A DNA stretch of 64,000 bases, from the NCBI GenBank assembly GCA_018340375.1, contig JAFFJZ010000003.1:51181006-51245005 (forward strand), written 5' to 3'. This stretch comes from Gonatopus flavifemur. Lineage: Eukaryota > Arthropoda > Insecta > Hymenoptera > Dryinidae. Each line of letters starts with the position of its first letter. Positions within the stretch are counted from its first letter, which is position 1. The position numbers and the translations under genes were made by a program. Positions 20,730 to 32,119 of this stretch are shown here, piece by piece. The notes under the pieces were generated by a model. That model worked only from the letters and a program-made list of their open reading frames with translations. It ran no database searches and had not been told where the DNA came from.

Positions 20730-21024
20730 CACAGTAAAAAGAAATTCCGTCATTGTGTAAAAAAGAAGTACGTGTCAAAATTCAAGTGTTGAATATTTAA
20801 CTACATGTCAAAATTCAAGTGTTGAATATTTAACACTTTTGTGTGTTCATTTAACACACTGATCAAATGCTGTTCGATCGATTCATTTTCAACACATTGA
20901 AATGTTATTCGAGTTCAAATTAACACTTTGTGAGTGTCACTCTGGAATCAACACACGTTGAGTGTGAAGAAAAATGGTTAACATTCGCTTGTGTGTTAAA
21001 TTTGACGAAAAATTTTTCACTGTG
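20730..21024. mobile_element. TA-flanked MITE with CACAGTAAAAA ends, copy 2 (mirror arm)
   Basis: Also 295 bp with TA on both sides. It is the mirror-arm duplicate of 19924-20218 rather than an independent insertion, because the flanks are also mirrored. Confidence 0.8.
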
Positions 21025-21208
21025 TATATCTCATGGACACGAATATTTGGGAAATTTCCAATCGACTCGGACCTGTACTTGGTCGAATCCGCAAGTGCAT
21101 TCCGGAGATCAGGATTATTGATAACATGACGATGTAATGACATAAAAAATAATAATCGGATGTGAAATTTAATTATTCACCAGAGAGATGACAAAAAAAA
21201 AATGAAAT

Positions 21209-21279
21209 GTCTCCACACAGAATCGAACCCGACCGTTCTTCCGCAAGAAACATGTCTTTTGCCGCTAGGCTATGGGGTC
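21209..21279 (-). other. tRNA-like segment, inverted copy
   Basis: Complement of 19669-19739 with the same A and B boxes on the minus strand, part of the mirror arm. The same structural defects apply. Confidence 0.5.
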
Positions 21280-22125
21280 TTATAATATTTCGATCCACAT
21301 ATTACGTCTATGAAGTAATGCAGCGAAGGAAAGAGACTGATAATGCGTGAAATGATGAAATATCAATTTGACATGTGGGCTCACAATGATTGTGCTGGTT
21401 GCGAAAAAGATGTTTACAATTGTGACTTCTGTGAATGAATTGAAACAAAAATGATTTTTCCAGTTGGTTTATGATAAGTCACTTTTCTTTATTTTGACGC
21501 AATATCCAAGCGGACTTTCAATTTATATCTAGATCCAACTCTATTCTATGTGGATTTATGAGTAAATGAACACTGTCCTTTAATTGTTTCATTTCTTTGA
21601 CAAAAATACCTTGGGGCCCATATTACCCGCACAAATGTTGGTAATGAAAAAATGGGAAACTTTGGAAAAACGATTTTATTCCTTTAATGGCTGCGAAGAA
21701 TGAAACGGGACTTCATGCCACCAGTGTAGGGTAGTTCATAGAAGAATTATGATGTATTTTAGATTCTTATGCTGAAAATTGAAGAAGTTATTACAAATAA
21801 AGAAAGTGGGGGCCCATATATCCACCCTTACCTCTACATATATCATGAGACATTGGGCCATGCTTGGCATTGCATTCTGGCCCAATATTGAACACCAAGC
21901 CTGGCACGAGGTTATCATCCCAAGCTTTCACCAAGCTTGGGCCATTTTTCCTCATGGATTCTGGCCCAATATAAGTCATAATTGGGCCAAGATCGGGCCA
22001 AGCTTGGGCCATTTGTTAATTCCTACCTAGGTGGCGAACCAGTCCTAAGTCGTCCACAGTGGACGATTTAGCACTGGTTGGTCAGTGGAATTTACTAATT
22101 CTCAGTACTTTCCACTGATTCGGAT

Positions 22126-24368
22126 TGAGAGAGTAAATATGGCATCTATCAAGTATTCAATGGATATTCCAATATTCGTCTAATATTCATTTGACGTCCA
22201 TTGGGTCTGCATTGGATGTCGAAAATATCTTAGATATCCAATTTATATCCTTGTGCCGTATGAGATTTGGCTTGGTTTGGAAGAAGAATACAAAAAATGA
22301 TGAAACTAACCTCCAGAAAACCTTTTATTTATACACAGTCACGGACCGCATTGTAGTTGTTCTCGAAAATTTTCACGAATACTTTCCCAGTAAACATTTT
22401 TGAATCCCTCGTTTGGATCACTCTAAAAGATACATTGAAGCGATCCAAAAAATGCCTTACAATGTTGCATAATACATCTTCTATATACGTTTAAGATATC
22501 TATGTCCCGTAAGATTTCCACAAAAATGTTGATTGGGTTCCCTTTCATCATATAAATTGGGAAATAACCCTGCTTAAAAACACCTATTAGAACCGATTAG
22601 AAAATTTTTGCGTTCATTTGATCGGTTTACGTCAAGGGAGAGGTGATCAAAATCTCGCTAATCTTTCACCTGTATTCAAGTGGTCCTTACTCTCTTTTTG
22701 AAACCAATAAAAATCTATCAACCCTGAGCGGACGGGACAAGTCCCAAAAGGGACCACCATGGGAAACACCATTTTTCTTGTTTCTCAGGGGGAATTTAGT
22801 GTGTTGAACACAGGAGAAATGGTAAAAAATTCTTTGAGTCACCCCGTCCTCTAAAGGTTAAGGAGGTAGCCTGGTGTAAAACATCAGAAACAAGCACTTT
22901 TTTGTGGATGTATTTCAGAAACAACTGTTCAGCATATAGTTTTGCAATTTGCAGCATTTATTGTTCGCATATTGAAGAATTCAAATTAATTTTTTGGTGC
23001 AATTATGTGGAAGTTTGAGCAAGGTACAGTAGCAAATATGAAAAAACAGTAAAAATTCCCTCTTACGGATCGAAAACTCACTCTTTAGGAGTGGAATCTC
23101 ACTCTTGTTGGACTTGCAGTATTTTCACTCTTTAGGAGTGGATTTTCACTCCAGAAAATTCGGAGAGTAATTTTTCTGAAATGAAAAACAAAAAAAGGTG
23201 TTTGTCTTTCCTTGTTCTCCGCCAGGCTATCCCCTTAAAAGATATTTTCCCTCAGTATTTGGTTGGATTGTCCGAGCCCCCAATATCCCCAATATTTGGG
23301 AGCCCTCGTTATGTCAGTTCCGAAAGCATTCATAGAGAACCCTTGATCATTCTTTTCGAATACCAGAGATTCATAAAGGACTCATTTTGAACTGTCATAA
23401 CAGGGACTCTCAGAGAATCCCACGATGAATTCATGAAGAATCATGGCCCTTAAGACATTGGCTGAAATCTATCGGCTAACTACTGTAACTTCTCATTAAA
23501 AAATGTCACAGTATTTTTTACGACAGAAATCGGTTGAGTATTTTCCAATTGTTCATTTGATCCTCCTGAATTTTTCATAGAAACTTCCTATAAAAAGTTA
23601 CATAAGTTGGCCGATAGATTTCAGCCGATGTCATCAGAGTCATTAAAGAATTCTTTATAAATATATCAGGACCAGCGTGCTGTGTGAGCTTGCAAATTCC
23701 ATCAAGTGCTGGTAAAGAGGTGACAACTAAATCGACCAAAAATTTTGAAAAATTTGTTCCCGCGAAAATTTTCTGAAACTAAAAATGAATCAGGTTATGA
23801 AAATGAAGTTTATTTCAGATTGACTTGTAAATTCTACCAGATTTTCTAACATAAGATATTTAACAGCAATATGATATTCATGAATTTGTTTTGATGTATT
23901 ATAAAAATCTATCTCATGTCCAGTTGATACATTTATCTTGAATTCATCCACCCACCAGCGATTTCAAATTAGAAATGACATACAATCCGATATCCCTTTG
24001 TATACATGAAGAATCATTTTCAGATCACCCGCCTCTTGATAATCCATGCGTGTCATATTGATGTCTAGTACAAGTGAAATGAAGTAGTAAAGAAGAAGTA
24101 GAGTAGTGAAGGCTCTGAAAACAGCCCAGTTCGCAAACATCACGAAGTTTCAACGTATTTTCATTTATTATCTGAAACGTTAATTCTTATCGTAGACGGA
24201 GGTGCAATATTTGAAATGAAAAAAGTACTGGGATTATGATTTGATATTTATTTGCCAGTGATGAGAAAATGTACCTGCGTATTGAATTAACAAGATTGTA
24301 TCAAAATTATTTTTATCGTTTGAAAATATATGAACTGAGATGGAACTTGTGGTTTCAATTCATAAATA
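22126..24368. other. Repeat-derived DNA without a gene; MITE fragment at 23299-23692
   Basis: 23299-23692 is a relative of the element at 29815-30031: both share cgttatgtcagttc, gattcataaag and a ggaccag-gtgtgctgt end. It is interrupted by a separate inverted repeat at 23454-23632 (gacattggctgaaatctatc and its complement). The rest shows scattered short repeats such as cactctttaggagtgga near 23080-23140 and no coding signal. Confidence 0.5.
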
Positions 24369-24593
24369 CAGTAGAACTCTAATCATCCGAATCAATTGGG
24401 ACCAGACCCCATTCGGATAATCAAATATTCGGATAATCGGATTTTTTACGGAAAAAAGGGATTTTTTGAAGGAAGAGAAACTATACATACTCAACTGTGT
24501 GTCTTGAAAGAGAGAGGAAAAAAACCGTTCTGAAATCGATTCGGAAAATCGGCGATTCGGATGATTAGAGTTCGGATAATTGGAGTTCTACTG
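24369..24593. mobile_element. Pogo/Tigger-like MITE (CAGTAGAACTC ends)
   Basis: 225 bp starting CAGTAGAACTCTAATC and ending GGAGTTCTACTG, with TA on both sides and internal attcggataat repeats. Ends of the form CAGT.GAACTC with a TA duplication are typical of pogo-group MITEs. Confidence 0.75.
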
Positions 24594-24948
24594 TATTACT
24601 CTTATTTTGTCATGTATTTTACCAGAGCTGGGTTTGTTACGTGATTTTGTAACTTCTTACATAACATACCTGGTTTCTGAAGTATAATGTTTGTAAGATC
24701 CTCTCACCCTCCTCAAGAGCAAGAAGTTGATTTTGCATGTAAAATACTCAGTTTTTCTTTACATCCCTATCAAAAAAATCCAGATGAGTCCCATGGAAAT
24801 CCACATGGGGATTTCTGGGAATTTCATGGGTACCCATTGATTTCCATGTGGGTTCCTAGGCAATCTTAGGTATGACTCGCGGTGACTTTTGACGGGGGTG
24901 CCATAAACCATAAAAAATACTCGGAAGTATATTATTATATCAACTCTG

Positions 24949-25361
24949 CACGGAGAGATATGTAGAATTGAATTTACTATGGTACTTTGTAATCGAAGAA
25001 CAGGCTGAACTTACAATAAAATTTACTATGACGAAACAATACGCAGTAAAAAATTTTGTATTAAAAACCGTCCACTCAATATTCGTATTGAAAGTTGACA
25101 CAACAAATTATCAAATTGATAGAGTTTCAATGTAAATTAACACTTTCGCGTCAATTCCACACATTTTTTGTATCAATATTCGAACCGAATTTTGAGTGGA
25201 CCGTTTGGAACATGCGCATGTGTTGAAAATACACGAAATTTTTTACCCTGTAGACACCTGATCACATTTACAATGTCTTGAAGTAAATTCCATCGGAAAG
25301 TTAGTCTGTTCCTCGGTTTCAATAATCACGTAGTGAATTTAACTATAAATATCTCTCCGTG
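24949..25361. mobile_element. MITE with CACGGAGAGAT ends, carrying a nested MITE
   Basis: 413 bp starting CACGGAGAGATATG and ending atatctctccgtg. Same end family as 50778-51031, 56759-57012 and 62428-63974. Here the flanks are TG rather than TA. A second MITE is inserted at 25042-25250. Confidence 0.7.
25042..25250. mobile_element. Nested TA-flanked MITE, 209 bp
   Basis: Starts CGCAGTAAAAAATTTTG and ends aaattttttaccctg, with TA on both sides. The termini resemble those of 19924-20218 (CACAGTAAAAAATTTTTCG), so it is probably a related family. Confidence 0.7.
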
Positions 25362-25677
25362 TGCGTTCAACGATGAGAATTATCAAATTTCATGCTTATC
25401 ATCAAAATTCTATCTGCTGAGTCGAAATAATTGATACTTGAGCGTTGGAAAACCTTTTATTTGTACATAATATAAAAGTTCACAAACCTCAGGGAAATTC
25501 ACATAAAGTACTCCTGGAAAACCGGGAATCCTCAGGGAATTTGAAAATGAGATTTTTGTCGCCACCCTGGTACATCAATTTTTAATTTTTATGCAAGAAT
25601 ACAGTACATAATATTCCATATATGAACATCTCATGTCATGTTGGAAAATATGTGGAGAAACTCAGAATACATAGCAC

Positions 25678-25831
25678 CCTGCGGCAGAATTTCAATTTTG
25701 AAAGATTCCCATTTCTCATTCGGTGTCTTGGTTTTGTTAACCAATAATCCAATGTGTTTATACTCCCTCGGTGGATAGTAACATAACCATTCCCCATTTT
25801 TATTCTGTTTCACCCATGAAACCGCACCAAG
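25678..25831 (-). CDS. N-terminal exon of the DUF4806-like gene
   Basis: The minus-strand exon encodes GAVSWVKQNKNGEWLCYYPP, then a segment with LLVNKTKTPNEKWESF and KIEILPQ. This matches the N-terminal core of DUF4806-type insect proteins (Trp, then CYWPP, then P...W...K..IL). The donor CAGG|GTGCTA leaves one base, and joining it to the exon at 16529 gives an in-frame Val. The 5' limit is unclear because a stop lies at 25834-25832 and no clean acceptor was seen. The intron behind it holds the 9-kb insertion. Confidence 0.5.
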
Positions 25832-26298
25832 TCAATCTGTTCAGGGGGATGTAACTATATATGATGACCTTATCCACAATTTCGTTAGAGTCAAATGCAT
25901 TCAGTGTGAGGGCGCAAGTTTCGCATATAACAACTGCGACGCCCCTATCGTTATTTCAGTGAAACAATTTAAATTTTGGAATTGATATTTAACACTATTC
26001 AGTTATTTCATCTTAACCTGATTCTATGCCAACGATGGAAAAATAAAATATTTCAGGTAATTAATTAATTTTTTTTCAAGTACCAATTGCATTTGAAAGT
26101 ATTCCAAAGTATCAAGAATATCACTAAGTGTATCTAACAAACTAACTAATCATTATATACTATTTTAAATGAATGTATGGTGTAGCAACATGTTTATGAA
26201 AGTTTGCTTTTTCTCTGTGAGTGAATGATTCGAAGTAAAAAATATAATGACAAACTTTTAATTGATGGTTGTGATTGCATTAACAATTTATATTGAAG
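25832..26298. other. No gene recognised; expected site of the missing first THAP exon
   Basis: The first half of the THAP domain (start codon and first Cys pair) of the P-like gene should lie here or further left. I found no matching frame in it. Confidence 0.4.
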
Positions 26299-26536
26299 GA
26301 AGGCACTGGGGTACCAGCACACGTATTTCCAAAAAATGTGGAAAAAGCCATGGAATGGCAAACTGCTATTAATTCGCCACGGATCAATGGAAAGACTCCT
26401 GCAGAACTACGAAAATTTTATGTATGTTACCGGCATTTCTCTGAAGAATCATACGAGCTGTCTTTCACTAAACGTGTACTGAAGCCCAATGTAGTACCAT
26501 CATTATATTTGGGACCCATTACAGCACTTGAATCAG
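26299..26536 (+). CDS. P-like transposase exon: THAP domain, C-terminal half
   Basis: It encodes VFPKN, then WQTAIN, then FYVCYRHFSEESY and LKPNVVPSLYL. These match the FPK, the last Cys/His (C..HF) and the LKPDAVP region of THAP zinc fingers. The first Cys pair belongs upstream and is missing. It ends TCAG|GT, leaving one base, the same as the next three exons. Confidence 0.75.
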
Positions 26537-26671
26537 GTGATGAAAATATTTCAGTTCTACACAATGAAAACAATACAAACAATTGTATTGTTTCACAATA
26601 ACAGAAATTATTAATTTTACCAGGAAAAAAATTTTATAATCTGAAATCGAAAATGAAAATGTATTTTACAG

Positions 26672-26797
26672 AAACTATATCTGAAGTAAATACCAGCGTT
26701 GATGAATCTTCTGGTTCACAGAAAGATTCAATTTGCTTGCAACAACTTTTAGAAGGCACACGATTAACAAATTATACAACACGATCTCAAGAATCAG
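26672..26797 (+). CDS. P-like transposase linker exon 1
   Basis: Acceptor ttttacag, donor GTATAC, 126 nt. Polar linker with a CLQQLLE motif. Its structure is repeated in the next exon (SKESGTSTLQEDSITLKKLLE), suggesting exon duplication within the linker. Confidence 0.6.
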
Positions 26798-27156
26798 GTA
26801 TACTATATTCTTCTCTATGATACTCAGATGTGTCTATCCTGTAAAAACAAAATAATTCAAATTGATTGATAGTGCAAGTTTCTGATTAAAAATCATTCAA
26901 GTTGATGCAGAATCATTCAATTTTCAGACAAGCAATTCGAAATCAGCGCATTTCTCATCAAACAATTTTATATTTCAATAAGCACCAATGATTTCAATGA
27001 ATCCGTTTTCACAGGATATATTGGCAACAGTACTTATCATTCATTTTGTTCAATTGTATATATGAATATCATTCACTGTAGATTGGAGTATCTAGTGAAA
27101 ATAATTTTTTAATCTCAAAGTTTTCAATAGGAAATGAGAAATGATTGTTTTTACAG

Positions 27157-27309
27157 AATGTGGATATGGAACAAGAAATTCGAAAGAATCAGGAACTTCT
27201 ACATTACAGGAAGATTCGATTACCTTAAAAAAACTTTTGGAATCCCAAGGAACGGGAGATTTGAGTATGTCACAAGTAGAAGATCATTTAACGCAACCTC
27301 AACAATCAG
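27157..27309 (+). CDS. P-like transposase linker exon 2
   Basis: Acceptor tttttacag, donor GTATAG, 153 nt, phase preserved. It encodes a polar stretch with LKKLLESQG, similar in pattern to the previous exon. Confidence 0.6.
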
Positions 27310-27602
27310 GTATAGGATTTTTTTCTTCACAGTTTTTAAACGCCCTGCGGAAAATGCTAAACAAATCCAGATGAAAACCATCAGATCCTGGGACACAAAC
27401 TGGGAAAAAGTGGGAAGAGTCGGGTAGGAACTTATCTAGTTCTGCTCGGTTCTGCCCGGTTTTTGACCCAGGATCTGCCGAATTCCTTCCGGATTTGCCT
27501 GTCATTTTCCGCAGGGCGTGCGCACATTTTCAGCAGAATTTCTGGATTCAAACACCATTCATATTAGGAATGTTTACTTTTTTATAAGTATTTTTTTTCT
27601 AG

Positions 27603-27671
27603 ATAATGTACAAAGTACATCAAAGATCCACGAAATAGAACATCTCGCACCAGAAATTAATACTGCGTCAG
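27603..27671 (+). CDS. P-like transposase linker exon 3
   Basis: 69 nt between ttttttctag and GTAAATAC, phase preserved on both sides. It encodes a short acidic linker. Evidence rests on splice sites and phase only. Confidence 0.5.
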
Positions 27672-27712
27672 GTAAATACTTATTCATTCCATTTCTTTTC
27701 TTATATACATTA

Positions 27713-28057
27713 GGGTGGTCCTTATTTTATATATAAACAGTGTTTTTTCATTTTTTTGTTGTCAACAAAAAAGTTTTCGGTATGGACGCCCTCTAATTTT
27801 GTTCTACATCATGAAGGAGTGCTACAATATTTTTTACATAATTTTCAACAGAGATTTGTTGGTGCCTCACAGCGTCTTAAGTTTAAACTTTAAACGCCGT
27901 GAGGCACCACCAAAGCTCTCTTGAAAATTATGTAAAAAATATTGTAGCACTCCTTCATGATGTAGAACAAAATTAGAGGGCGTCCATACCGAAAACTTTT
28001 TTTGTTGACAACAAAAGAATGGAAAAACACTTTTTATATATAAAATAAGGACCACCC
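27713..28057. mobile_element. TA-flanked palindromic MITE with GGGTGGTCC ends
   Basis: 345 bp that fold back on themselves over almost the full length around about 27885, with GGGTGGTCCTTATTTTATA at the ends and TA on both sides. It lies in an intron of the P-like gene. Confidence 0.85.
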
Positions 28058-28264
28058 TAATATACATATACACACCAGTAACACACTTATTAGAAAAACA
28101 TTATACATATATTATAAAGCGTGCGTTTGAATTTTTTATACAGATAGGTGGGAAATATTCTTTTCATACATACTGATACTTAGTAGGTGTAATAACATTA
28201 ATTATGTGTCGTATACTTTGTACCTCATATGCAAACTGATTTCACAATGTTTATTATTTCATAG

Positions 28265-28614
28265 ATGGTGCGAAACAAATTGAGGAAAATGCGCCTGATA
28301 AATGTTTGAAACGAAAACTTCCTTTTATAAACAAAGGCTCACCTACATCAGAGAAGAAATTCAAACGTAGTAATCTTCAGAAATTCACCAGAAGAATTCA
28401 ACTTGATCCTGAGGCTCGTAGATTATATGATACTGTGGTAAAATTGAAGAAGCAGATTCGAAACGAGAAAAATAAATCAAAAAAGTTGAAAGATCGCTTA
28501 TCTGAGGCAGAGAATGTTCTAAAACAGACAAACATCCGAAATTTCGACAGATTAAGCAAACCTCGAAAAGATTTCATTCTCATGCAATTGAAGAACGTTG
28601 ATACTCATCCAAAG
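28265..28614 (+). CDS. P-like transposase exon: coiled coil
   Basis: 350 nt from acceptor tttcatag to donor GTTTGT, ending in phase 0. It encodes a basic segment followed by heptad-like LYDTVVKLKKQIRNEKNK and KLKDRLSEAENVLK. A coiled coil after the THAP domain is known in P-element and THAP9 proteins, where it mediates dimerisation. Confidence 0.7.
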
Positions 28615-28781
28615 GTTTGTACTTTTTTTGTATGCATAATAATATTCTCCGTTTTAGTAATGTATGAGTACACGATAAAATTCTACATTTCAAATCATTT
28701 TCTGTACAGCATAAAAATGATAATTTTGTCATTATAATGTGCTAGCTAATTCTGCTGCTCAAGTGAATAATGAAAATGATA

Positions 28782-29089
28782 CACTGAGAGAAAAAATTTC
28801 CGGGAACAATAAAATATTTAGTTGAATAGTCGCCATAAAATACTCAATTGATTTAAATGAACTTTCATTGATTCAATTAGGTATTTATTCAATCAAACAA
28901 ATATTTAATATTCTATAAAATATATTATCAATGAAAACGGATATTTAGTTGATTCAATAAAACTTCATTCAAATCAATTAAGTATTTTATGGCGACTCAT
29001 AGTGACTTATGGCTTATAGTTCAACTATAGTTGTATAGTAGTAATATTTATAAATATTTTATTGTTCCCAGAAATTTTTTATCTCAGTG
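28782..29089. mobile_element. TA-flanked MITE, CACTGAGAG family, copy 2
   Basis: Same ends as 3124-3385 and TA on both sides. 46 bp longer because of an extra stretch near the right end (around cttatggcttatagttc). Lies in an intron of the P-like gene. Confidence 0.8.
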
Positions 29090-29814
29090 TATCATTATCA
29101 ATATGGAAATTAAGTAATCCACGATTCATTATAAATGATTCCAACTACAACCGAATTCTAATAATTCACTGTAGTACTTGAACGTATAATATATTTCAAA
29201 TTAATTGAGTATAATTCATATGAAGACCTTCTAAGGAATATACGTCAGCGTTGCCAGTATTCCCTAGAAAAATCTTCACCATCTGATGATTGGTCATTTC
29301 TTGTCAAACCGGCCAATCATATGCTCAATTTGGAAAGCAGTGACCAATGACGAATAATCTGAAGATTCTTCTAGGGAATACTGGCATCATTGATATACGT
29401 ATAATTCAAGCAATCGTTTGGGTCTCTTGAAAATCGGTGGATTGTAGAAATTTTCATGCGGAATCAGAAAATTATCAATCGATCATACTTTGTATTCCAT
29501 TTGAGTAAAATTCAAACCCAAATGAACATTTTTTAACATACTGAGATATTTCATAATATTTCATTTGAACTTTCAGAAAATGTTTTTTGTTTCCAGAATT
29601 GGTCATTTGGCCATTAAATCGTATTTTGCCGAGTGCCAGATTATCTATTTTCGATAAATGACGGTATAAGTACATATCGCATTGAATAGTGTGTGCATGT
29701 ACCGCTTCATCATATTCAGCTTTGATGATTTTTATTGCATGACAGTCTTTTAGAGGTATGCTTGGAATCATTAACCATTCAATATTCTACTCGCTGACAA
29801 GGAGCCTATGTTTT

Positions 29815-30031
29815 CCCACACAGCACAGGCATGTCCCAAATAAACTCCCGTTATGTCAGTTCAGAAAGAACTCACAAAGAATTCTTGAGAATTCTTCAAC
29901 AGTTTTTTTTGGACCCCGGGGATTCATAAAGAATTCATTCTGAACTGTCATAACGGGGACTCTTGAAGAATCCCAAGATGGATTCATAAAGAATTCTTTA
30001 TGAATACATCGGGACCAGTGTGCTGTTTGTG
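29815..30031. mobile_element. MITE of the CCCACACAGCA end family
   Basis: Starts CCCACACAGCACAGG and ends with a diverged complement (ccagtgtgctgtttgtg). The interior is rich in gaattc words and contains a mirrored cgttatgtcagttcagaa / ttctgaactgtcataacg pair. Confidence 0.6.
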
Positions 30032-30288
30032 TTGTTTCCTATTCCGAGCATTTTTTTAGTACATCTTGATGCACGTCTCGCAATATCTAATTCAATTGGA
30101 ATGGTCTTTCAAGAAGACTAATATAATCAATTATAGATCCATAACGTTATGATTCAGTGTGATTTTTTTATAAGAATCGTAACTGAAAATTCAGTTATTG
30201 ACGTACCGACACCGTGCATACGGATGCAAATTTCATTCCTCCATATTCTTCACTGTCATGTTATCAATTTTTGAAATTCTATTTACAG

Positions 30289-30883
30289 GGTAGACGATTC
30301 ACATTGGATGAGAAAATTTTAGCGGTTGCATTGTTCAGACAAGCAAGAACATGCTATAAATTATTATATAAATTATTCACTTTACCCAGTCCTTCCACTT
30401 TACTCAATATTCTAAGAAAAATTCCTATCACTCCTGGGATTTGTCCTGCAGTTATAGAGCACTTGAAAAGCACAATGCAAAAAGTACAAGACCCAAGGAA
30501 TAAAGTTTGCATCCTTTGTTGGGACGAAATGAAGTTGACTTCTCAAGTTCAATATGATGCAAATATAAATATGATAATCGGGTTCGAAGATTTCGGATTC
30601 AAGAGAACACAAAAATTTGCTGATCATGCCATAGTATTTATGGTAAGAGGAATTTTTTCTGGCTGGAAGTTACCTGTGTTTTATGGTTTTTATGGTTTCT
30701 GCGAAGAAGGAACAAAGACTCCAAATCTTATATGTTGCATCAAAACGGTTGTTGAAGCCTCATCAGAAACAGGAGTGGAAATTGTTGCAACCGTATGCGA
30801 TCAATTGTCGACAAATTGTGCAGCGATTGCACAATTGATGAAGCAGGGAAATATTGAAAGGAGAAAAAAAGATATGCGATGTG
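30289..30883 (+). CDS. P-like transposase exon: RNase H-like catalytic core
   Basis: 595 nt, acceptor atttacag, donor GTAAGG. It starts GRRFTLDEKILAVALF, then has an HTH-like stretch with TLLNILRKIP. Next comes CWDEMKL, carrying the first catalytic Asp expected in P-element transposases, and later VATVCDQLSTN, matching the CDQ.. block with the second Asp. No stop or frameshift. This is the strongest single piece of evidence for the family. Confidence 0.8.
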
Positions 30884-31275
30884 GTAAGGGGGATGTATTT
30901 TGTTATATTATAATCACATTTTTTATGTTATATTTGATAATAATAATAATGATGATATAAAATCCATAGTGGATCAAAAATTCATTGAATCCCGCCAAAC
31001 CCATTGAAATTCGACAGAACCTTGAATCGTTTCCAATGATTCGTCGATAAAAATTAGTCAGATCCCATGGATGACTTGAATGAAAGATGCATGTCTTCAA
31101 ATGAAAATTTTCACAAAACATATTCTAAAATAATTCACATGATACGACAAACATAGATTTTTCTTCCATGATGTGAATTATTCGATGATATATTTTGTAA
31201 AAATTTCCATTCAAAGACTCGAAGCGACGCCTTGTTATCCTGCATGGTAAATTTATCCATTTTTTTCCGTGTATA

Positions 31276-31614
31276 CCTAGGCAGCAAAAATGATCCGTTT
31301 GAATTCTTGAAGACTTCTCAAAGAATTCTTGAACAGTCCTTGTTATGACAGTGAAAATGAATTGAACATGAATTCAATCAATTCAAAATGAATGCATGTT
31401 GAATGCCTGAAAAATTCTATATGAGCTCGCAATATAAATTCTTCCTGAACACCAAGGAGCCTCCCGAAGTAGCTGACCTGATCATCTGATCAGTTAATTC
31501 GGAAGGTTCCCAAGTTGTTCATCGAGAATTCAATTTTAATTCAGAGTATTCATAATGAATTCATGTTCACTGTTATAACGGGAGCTCTTTGAAGGGACTC
31601 TTTTGCTTGATGGG
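31276..31614. mobile_element. MITE of the CCnnGCAGCA end family, carrying a 55-bp palindrome
   Basis: Starts CCTAGGCAGCAAAAATG and ends ttttgcttgatggg, with TA on both sides. It is a close relative of 33506-33786 but 58 bp longer. The extra 58 bp match the palindrome at 31456-31510 plus a 3-bp duplication. Confidence 0.75.
31456..31510. mobile_element. 55-bp palindromic micro-insertion, copy 1
   Basis: Starts GGAGCCTCCCGAAG and ends cttcgg-like tcggaaggttcc. Flanked by CAA (or CAAG) on both sides. The related MITE at 33506 has the corresponding empty site. Confidence 0.7.
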
Positions 31615-31908
31615 TACGAATTGTTTCATTCCAAAAGTTTTATTTTGTACTTTAAAACTCATTGAATAAGTGTGAAAAAACTAGAATTCTTCATTTACTT
31701 CCTTCCATGAAGAAAAAATTCGAGAAAATCACCTTATTTCAGGATTCGCTTGATGAGAACCTCCCCTTAAAGAGATACAGTTGGATCTCTCTATATGCAA
31801 GTTTCCTCTGTTCGTCCTCTTTCATTTCTCTTGATAGGAATGAGAAAGAAATTCGATATAGAGAGAAAATCCGGTCTGTGCAGTTCGATACGGAGAGTTC
31901 CGACTGTA

Positions 31909-32119
31909 CAGTCGGTGTAACAAGTCCGTTGAATTCTAACGGAAATATCTTTACATAATATGCGTTATTGCTGGTATCTGAGAATTTGTAATCAATTGGA
32001 ATGATAGAAGGAACATATATGAAGGTATACGGTCGAAGAAAAAGATTAAGAATTCATTAATAACAACGTATTCAAAGATATTCCCGTTAGACCTGTAAAC
32101 GGACTTGTTACACCGACTG
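31909..32119. mobile_element. TA-flanked MITE with CAGTCGGTGTAAC ends
   Basis: 211 bp starting CAGTCGGTGTAACAAGTCC and ending with its complement, with TA on both sides. Arms about 45 bp. In an intron of the P-like gene. Confidence 0.75.

Larger units (their letters stand above)
19578..21370. repeat. 1.8-kb inverted repeat, 690-bp arms
   Basis: 19578-20265 and 20682-21370 are near-identical inverted copies around a 416-bp loop. Each arm holds a tRNA-like segment, part of a tandem unit and a TA-flanked MITE in mirror order. The arms must have been copied after the MITE inserted. No target duplication was recognised. Confidence 0.85.
17535..22125. mobile_element. Foldback-like element with tandem GGCCCAA-rich arms
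   Basis: The block ctgaatcagtg..aatactgagaatcagtgaatttcactg at the left is mirrored at 22070-22125. Inside it both sides carry arrays rich in ttggcaaaat/tgggccaagc words (17585-18075 and 21800-22020). Long inverted repeats with internal tandem arrays suggest another foldback-type element. Target duplications were not found, so the limits are approximate. Confidence 0.45.
16608..25569. mobile_element. 9-kb hAT5-like insertion with nested elements, in an intron
   Basis: The left end CAGGATGGCGACAG and the right end (complement CAGGGTGGCGACA) form short terminal inverted repeats. The same 5 bp, GTACA, flanks both sides (16603-16607 and 25570-25574). Both ends carry clustered cagggaaa/tcaggga words just inside, as does the 357-bp relative at 45184-45540, which also has a 5-bp duplication. 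Ends starting CAGGG with a 5-bp duplication fit the hAT5 group. No transposase is left. The length comes mainly from later insertions. Removing it leaves a host intron of about 0.2 kb. Confidence 0.65.
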
